In this document: piece by piece, positions 4,806 through 8,838 of the stretch | Numbering within the stretch: the stretch's first letter is position 1 | How the letters are laid out: each line of letters starts with the position of its first letter | Assembly: GCA_966210935.1 (NCBI GenBank) | Contig: CBIHLX010000034.1 | Coordinates: forward strand, 1 to 8,838 | Direction: 5' to 3' | DNA length: 8,838 nt | Origin: CBIHLX01 sp966210935 | GTDB lineage: Bacteria; Patescibacteriota; Saccharimonadia; Saccharimonadales; Saccharimonadaceae | Notes under the pieces: generated by a model | Told to the model about the DNA's origin: nothing | Database searches by the model: none | Seen by the model: the letters and a program-made list of their open reading frames with translations, nothing else | Program-made: the position numbers and the translations under genes

Positions 4806-5684
4806 GTGGCCGCGTAAATACGCATCGGCGCTCATGCGGCGGCCGTGCGGGCTTACGAGCTCATCAATCACAAGAAATGCACCGTCTTTGAACTGAATAT
4901 CAAGCGGTGTGTTTTTTGTTGGCGCAACGTGAGCCTTAGTGATAATGAGACTGGTATCGCCATGGGTGATACGGGCTTTTGGATAGTTAAGGTAGGCACG
5001 GACGCGGCGCGCGGCTTCGTCGGCGGTAAATTTTTCAGGGATCAGTAAACCATCTGCCTTAAGTAGGAGCGGGCAGTAGCTTACCTGGTTTTCATCTTGA
5101 GGGGTTGGGATAAGTGATCCATCGAGAATGGCCGGGAGTGTTTCGAGGAGAAGATCGGTACCGATGACCGCTAGGGCGTGATAAAGCTCGGCCTGGGTTT
5201 CGCTACCTGTTAGCTGGTGGTTTTTGACAGCGTAGACAGGTCCGGCGTCCATAGCGCGCGATAATTGCATGATGGATACACCGGTTGAGGGATCGGCGTT
5301 TAAGATGGCCGACTCGATTGGTGACGGGCCACGGTACTTTGGGAGCAGGGATGGATGAACGTTGATGATACCTGGCGTGAAAAGGTTGATGAGCGTCTGC
5401 GGAACGATCTTGCCATAGCTGACCAGGACGCCAGTAACGGGCTGAAGGGCGCGAATGTCTTCAGCGATATCGGTGAGATCCGTGGGCTGCCAGACGGGGA
5501 TGTTGTGACGCTGAGCAAGAACCTTGACGCTTGGCGCAGTCAGGTGTTGGCCGCGGCCACGTTTGCTGTCTGGTTTGGTGATAACTGCGGCGATATCATA
5601 GCCGGCTTCAATAAGGCCGGTAAGGGCGGTGAGGCTAAAATCCTCAGTCCCAAAGAATACTATTTTCGCGGATGTCGGTGTCAT
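4797..5684 (-). CDS. fmt: Methionyl-tRNA formyltransferase
   Basis: Transfers a formyl group from 10-formyltetrahydrofolate to Met-tRNAi for translation initiation in the cytoplasm. The 295 residues are slightly short for the family (about 310-315). The N-terminal formyltransferase domain (about 1-190) has KIVFFGTEDFS at 7-17, the basic loop KRGRGQ at 41-46, and the catalytic triad expected from E. coli Fmt as N108, H110 (in NVHPSLLPKYRG) and D146 (in SRAMDAGPV). The C-terminal ~90 residues fit the tRNA-binding domain. The GTEDFS opening replaces the usual GTPEFA. The start at 5684 is set by the KIVFFGTEDFS motif; the frame stays open to 5909, but that part lies inside def. There is no SD, and the start overlaps the last 41 bp of def, which suggests translational coupling. 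Confidence 0.96.
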   Translation of the reverse strand: MTPTSAKIVFFGTEDFSLTALTGLIEAGYDIAAVITKPDSKRGRGQHLTAPSVKVLAQRHNIPVWQPTDLTDIAEDIRALQPVTGVLVSYGKIVPQTLINLFTPGIINVHPSLLPKYRGPSPIESAILNADPSTGVSIMQLSRAMDAGPVYAVKNHQLTGSETQAELYHALAVIGTDLLLETLPAILDGSLIPTPQDENQVSYCPLLLKADGLLIPEKFTADEAARRVRAYLNYPKARITHGDTSLIITKAHVAPTKNTPLDIQFKDGAFLVIDELVSPHGRRMSADAYLRGHLT

Positions 5685-6219
5685 AGTTGAGGGGTTGTAG
5701 CTCGCCTTTCTCGTCGAGTCGGTAAAATGCATTGTGTTGGTCGCGGATGTGATCGATAAAGACGACGCCGTTGGTGTGGTCGATTTCGTGCTGGATAACT
5801 CGAGCGAGGAAGCCCTCGGCCTTAAAGCGGACTTCGTTACCTTCGAGGTCGAGCGCTTTGACACGAATTTTTGAGTAACGAGGGACTTTGCCATATACTT
5901 TGCTGACACTAAGACAGCCTTCGTAGTCGGCGACTAGCTCACCTTCGTACTTTACGATTTCCGGATTAACGAGCGGTGTAAAATCGCGAGACTTCTTGTC
6001 TTCAAAGTCGCTGCGGATAATGACGACACGGTCGAGGCGATCTACTTGAACAGCCGCAAGAGCGGCGCTGATTTCGTGTGGGCGAGAATCTTCCCAGTCG
6101 AGTGAGGCTTGGACCATATCATCAACAAGCTTAACGACATCGTCGGTAATCACGTGTACACGATCTGATCGCTGACGCAGATGGGGGTTGGGTAGAGTGA
6201 TAATATCTTCTTTTTTCAT
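5644..6219 (-). CDS. def: Peptide deformylase
   Basis: A metalloenzyme that removes the formyl group from the N-terminal methionine of new proteins at the ribosome exit. It has 191 residues, within the usual range. Motif 2 is EGCLSV (E100, C102) and motif 3 QHEIDH (H144, E145, H148), giving the Cys-His-His metal site and the catalytic Glu. Motif 1, normally GxGLAAPQ, reads SAALAAVQ (51-58): both glycines are lost but Q58, which helps form the oxyanion site, remains. The gene starts 21 nt after the priA stop and overlaps fmt by 41 bp. The ATG at 6219 follows an extended -10 (TGC TATACT) by just 7 nt, so it may have a leaderless transcript as well as read-through from priA. An AAGGA also lies there, but only 2 nt from the ATG, too close for a normal SD. 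Confidence 0.95.
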   Translation of the reverse strand: MKKEDIITLPNPHLRQRSDRVHVITDDVVKLVDDMVQASLDWEDSRPHEISAALAAVQVDRLDRVVIIRSDFEDKKSRDFTPLVNPEIVKYEGELVADYEGCLSVSKVYGKVPRYSKIRVKALDLEGNEVRFKAEGFLARVIQHEIDHTNGVVFIDHIRDQHNAFYRLDEKGELQPLNYDTDIRENSILWD

Positions 6220-6226
6220 TTCCTTA

Positions 6227-6235
6227 AGTATAGCA
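6227..6235 (-). promoter_or_regulatory. Extended -10 directly upstream of def
   Basis: TGC TATACT on the minus strand, with -10 at 6227-6232 in the priA-def gap (the TG starts at 6235). Seven nucleotides separate it from the ATG, so the A of the start codon falls where +1 is expected. There is no clear -35. Confidence 0.5.
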
Positions 6236-6240
6236 GATCC

Positions 6241-8181
6241 CTAGAGGAGACTCATAGGATCGAGCTCATACTGCCAGTGAGTGGGTGGCAGGTGTTTAAG
6301 TGCTTCTTGGAGATGCTGGCGGTGGGGTGACTTTAGGACGAGCTGCCAGCGGTAGGTATCGCGTTGACGCTCATAGAAAGCAGGAGTAGGGCCAAGTAGT
6401 TGAACGTCATTAGGTAGGTGGGCTCGAAGTGTACGAGCGAGCTGCTGGGCATTACGGATAGCAGCGGCTTCGGTTTTATACACGCAGGTCAGTTTGAGGA
6501 GATAGCTAAAAGGCGGGAAAAGACCACGCTGGCGTTCTACGAGCGCTGACTCATAAAAGTGTTCATAATTTTGCGCAAGGCCGTCGACAACGGCAACGTG
6601 GGTTGGTTGGTAGCTTTGCACTACTACTGTTGTCGCATGATGCGAGCGGCCGACGCGCCCCACTACCTGGGCGAGGAGCTGGAAGGTTCGTTCGCTGGCG
6701 CCAAAATCCGGCAAGCTGAGGCCGGCGTCCGCCTGAATGACGCCAACGGTGCGCAGGTGGGGGAGGTCGAGGCCTTTGGCGATAACCTGGGTGCCGACAA
6801 TGAGATCGATGCTGCCGTCATAGAGCTGAGCATAGAGTTGTTCGACTGTTTCATCACTGGCGCTGTCGCCATCGAAGCGCACAATTGTTTTGTCTGGAAA
6901 AATTTTGCGCAGCTCAGACTCAATCAGTTTTGTGCCGATGCCTTTATGGACGATATCGACTGCGTGGCACGTCGGACAACTTGTCGGTACGTTTTCATGG
7001 TAGCCACAAATATGACAGCGAAGGTGGTGCTTGTCCGCATGAAGTGTGAGCGGAACAAAACATCGGGGGCAGCCGGCCTGCCAGCCGCAGTTCTCGCACA
7101 GAGTGGTGCTAGCGCTCCCGCGGCGGTTATGGAAAATGAGCGCCTGCTTGCCTGTAGCAAATGTTTGCTCAAGCTCCGTCAGTAAGGTGTCGGAAAGAAA
7201 GCGATGGCGTTTGAAATGAGTGCGCTTTGTCATGTCGACAAGATTGATAGTTGGTGCAACGGTATTTGACTGTGCGCGAGTGTTCATAGCGATAATTGGG
7301 CGAGCGGCGTGCTTTGCAAGGTAATAGTCGGCAATAAGCGGCGTTGCGCTACCAAGGACAAGCTTGGCATTGCTGCGGGAGGCGAGGATGCTAGCGACGC
7401 GCAGGGCGGAGTAGCGAGGAGACTGCTCCTGTTTGAAACTTGGTTCATGAGCTTCATCAATGACAATGAGGCCGACGTTATGAAGTGGCAGGAAAAGGGC
7501 GGAGCGTGGCCCAATTGCAACACTAGGTGTCGTGGCTGTTAAGGCGCTCCGCCAAGCATGGTGTCGTTCAGCCTCCGTTTGGCGAGAGTGGGTGAGGACG
7601 ATATTCTCAAAGTGTCCAGAAAACTCATCGACTAGCTGTGAGGTGAGGGCAATTTCTGGGACGAGTACAACTACTGACTGGCCGCGCTCTAGGGTACGGC
7701 GGGCAAGCTCAATATAGACGCGGGTCTTGCCGGAGCCTGTGACACCGTGCAAGAGGGCAGTGCCTGGTGACATTTCTTCGACTGTTTTAATCGCACGAGC
7801 CTGATCTTCTGTGAACACATAATTTGTTCGTTCTCGTGTTGATAACAGATGTGAAGTCTTGATAGGGCGACGCTTTTTTGTGACACCCGTCGGTAGGATA
7901 GTCTGGATGCTGGCAGATAGATGCGTGCCGTAGTAGTCGCTCATCCAGTTTGCTGTTTCTAGTAGTTCCGGCGGCAATGCTACGTCTTCGATAGTCTGTG
8001 CGATTTGCTTGGTGACATAGGCGGGCTTATTAACTTCGCGCATGACCACGCCGGGGCTCGTGGTTTTACCAATTTCAATAGCGACAATTTGGCCTCTTGT
8101 TAACGGCAACTCGGAGCTATAGGTAAGAACCGTACTGTCTTGGCGTACGATACGATTGGGCGCCACCTCGTAGTAGTGCAT
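6241..8181 (-). CDS. priA: Primosomal protein N' (replication restart helicase)
   Basis: A superfamily-2 3'-to-5' DNA helicase that recognises stalled forks and reloads the replisome. The 646 residues are shorter than E. coli PriA (about 730). Visible parts are an N-terminal fork-binding domain (1-100), the first helicase lobe with Walker A GVTGSGKT (146-153) and DEAH box (242-245), and an inserted zinc region with eight cysteines in four pairs (362/365, 371/374, 389/392, 402/405). The second lobe has GTQVIAKGLDLP (463-474) and the arginine-finger motif QVVGRVGR (505-512), where most PriA proteins have QVAGRAGR. A C-terminal domain follows (540-646). All catalytic and zinc residues are present. 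The ATG at 8181 has no SD, but TATACT lies 7 nt upstream, suggesting a leaderless start. priA is first in the priA-def-fmt string. Confidence 0.96.
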   Translation of the reverse strand: MHYYEVAPNRIVRQDSTVLTYSSELPLTRGQIVAIEIGKTTSPGVVMREVNKPAYVTKQIAQTIEDVALPPELLETANWMSDYYGTHLSASIQTILPTGVTKKRRPIKTSHLLSTRERTNYVFTEDQARAIKTVEEMSPGTALLHGVTGSGKTRVYIELARRTLERGQSVVVLVPEIALTSQLVDEFSGHFENIVLTHSRQTEAERHHAWRSALTATTPSVAIGPRSALFLPLHNVGLIVIDEAHEPSFKQEQSPRYSALRVASILASRSNAKLVLGSATPLIADYYLAKHAARPIIAMNTRAQSNTVAPTINLVDMTKRTHFKRHRFLSDTLLTELEQTFATGKQALIFHNRRGSASTTLCENCGWQAGCPRCFVPLTLHADKHHLRCHICGYHENVPTSCPTCHAVDIVHKGIGTKLIESELRKIFPDKTIVRFDGDSASDETVEQLYAQLYDGSIDLIVGTQVIAKGLDLPHLRTVGVIQADAGLSLPDFGASERTFQLLAQVVGRVGRSHHATTVVVQSYQPTHVAVVDGLAQNYEHFYESALVERQRGLFPPFSYLLKLTCVYKTEAAAIRNAQQLARTLRAHLPNDVQLLGPTPAFYERQRDTYRWQLVLKSPHRQHLQEALKHLPPTHWQYELDPMSLL

Positions 8182-8188
8182 ACGTCTT

Positions 8189-8194
8189 AGTATA
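8189..8194 (-). promoter_or_regulatory. -10 box directly upstream of priA
   Basis: TATACT on the minus strand, 7 nt before the priA ATG, the same spacing as at def. No TG extension and no convincing -35 are seen, so it rests on the -10 match and its position. Confidence 0.4.
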
Positions 8195-8250
8195 CTGTCT
8201 ACGCAGTGATCTGGTGGTAAAATTTATTGCTCGCCATGCCGACCTGATGC

Positions 8251-8259
8251 TGCTAAACT
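8251..8259 (+). promoter_or_regulatory. Extended -10 directly upstream of the phosphoribosyltransferase
   Basis: TGC TAAACT (-10 at 8254-8259) ends 6 nt before the ATG at 8266. No clear -35 at normal spacing and no SD before the start. It lies in the 84-nt gap shared with divergent priA. Confidence 0.45.
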
Positions 8260-8265
8260 GATGAC

Positions 8266-8838
8266 ATGTATTTTGAAAGTCGTGGTCATGCCGGTGTTTT
8301 GCTGGCAGATAAGCTGGCAGAGCGATATCGATATGACGACTGTGTCGTGATTGCGCTCAGTGATGGCGCAGTGCTTGTAGGGGAGCAGATTGCCGCCACG
8401 CTTCACTGTATGCTCACGATGCTGCTTGTTGAGGATATTTCGGTACCTGGCGAGGGAATGAGCTTTGGGGGTGTCTCACAAAATGGGGGCTTTACCTACA
8501 ACGGTATGTTTAGCGCTGGAGAGATCGAGGAATATACAAGCGAGTTTCACGGCTACCTCGAGGAGCAGAAGCGCGAGGCGTTTCAGCGTATAAACCGTCT
8601 ACTTGGTGACGGTGGTTTGATTGAGGATCACATGATCCGCGATAGGGTTGTTATATTAGTTGCAGACGGCCTCGATAACGGTGCTTCAATAGACGTAGCT
8701 CTCGACTTTTTGAAGCCACTGCGTATTAAGCGGCTAGTGATTGCGACGCCCGTTGCCTCCATTCCGGCTGTCGACAAGTTGCATATGGCGGCAGATGAGC
8801 TGCATGTTCTCGATGTGAAAGAAAACTTCATGGGAATT
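8266..8838 (+). CDS. COG1926-type phosphoribosyltransferase, 3' end outside window
   Basis: The first 191 residues of a type-I-fold phosphoribosyltransferase; the frame is open to the window end, with perhaps 20-30 residues missing (estimate from the family). The family pattern is visible: an N-terminal FESRGHAGVLLADKLA like the family's F-x-D-R-x-x-A-G-x-x-L-A, a second strand VVIALSDGAVLVGEQIA (28-43), LLVEDISVPG (53-62), and the PRPP loop VILVADGLDNGAS (129-141). The loop departs from the common VDDGIATGAT: the first Asp is Ala133 and the Thr is Asn138, while D134, G135 and G139 remain. Substrate unknown; the family is usually annotated only as predicted phosphoribosyltransferase. The ATG at 8266 is chosen because the family motif begins at residue 3. 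An ATG at 8261 is in another frame. No SD, but an extended -10 lies 6 nt upstream. Confidence 0.88.
   Translation, partial: MYFESRGHAGVLLADKLAERYRYDDCVVIALSDGAVLVGEQIAATLHCMLTMLLVEDISVPGEGMSFGGVSQNGGFTYNGMFSAGEIEEYTSEFHGYLEEQKREAFQRINRLLGDGGLIEDHMIRDRVVILVADGLDNGASIDVALDFLKPLRIKRLVIATPVASIPAVDKLHMAADELHVLDVKENFMGI

Noticed and set aside
5685..5909. N-terminal extension of fmt by 75 residues
   Set aside because: The extra part is def read in another frame; the formyltransferase fold begins with KIVFFGTEDFS right after the ATG at 5684.
1..8838. UGA recoding, as in Gracilibacteria/Absconditabacteria
   Set aside because: The real genes end normally, contain no in-frame TGA, and encode tryptophan and glycine with standard codons.
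1..8838. CRISPR array, toxin-antitoxin pair or phage defence genes
   Set aside because: No regularly spaced repeats, Cas motifs or small toxin-like pairs were found; the two small DUF5663-like genes are not adjacent to each other.

Overview
The window looks like a piece of a small-genome Patescibacteria/CPR chromosome, most likely Candidatus Saccharibacteria (TM7). The reasons are the compact layout, the priA-def-fmt gene string, divergent short forms of Def and Fmt, and two copies of a small acidic helical protein that I match from memory to DUF5663, a family I associate with CPR genomes. This is inference; no ribosomal RNA or other direct marker gene is present. Stop codons are used normally, with no sign of UGA recoding.

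Layout. Left (1-1626, minus strand): a two-gene unit with a strong extended -10 promoter, made of a 334-aa LEA-like helical repeat protein followed by a 102-aa DUF5663-like protein and a hairpin terminator. Centre-left (1522-2565, minus): a single 232-aa protein of unknown function in a striking expression cassette. It has a perfect-consensus sigma70 promoter, a ~200-nt leader with large hairpins, a good Shine-Dalgarno (SD), strongly C/G-ending codons, and a big 3' hairpin followed by an intrinsic terminator. Centre (2602-4805, plus): divergently transcribed from it, a 561-aa membrane protein with a C-terminal LysM domain, then a second DUF5663-like protein. Right (4797-8181, minus): priA, def and fmt packed head to tail, with def and fmt overlapping. 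The far right holds the first 191 codons of a COG1926-type phosphoribosyltransferase on the plus strand, cut by the window end.

How the genes work together. priA (replication restart), def (removal of N-formyl) and fmt (addition of formyl to Met-tRNAi) are a widely conserved housekeeping cluster; def and fmt act at opposite ends of the same formyl-methionine cycle. The other half of the window is lineage-specific: two 'large helical or membrane protein plus small DUF5663-like protein' pairs, one on each side of the highly expressed unknown gene. The LysM protein points to a cell-envelope role for that module, but no function can be assigned to the others.

The least expected signals are the structured expression cassette at 1522-2565, the duplicated DUF5663 module, and three genes (priA, def, phosphoribosyltransferase) whose -10 boxes sit only 6-7 nt before the ATG, suggesting leaderless mRNAs.
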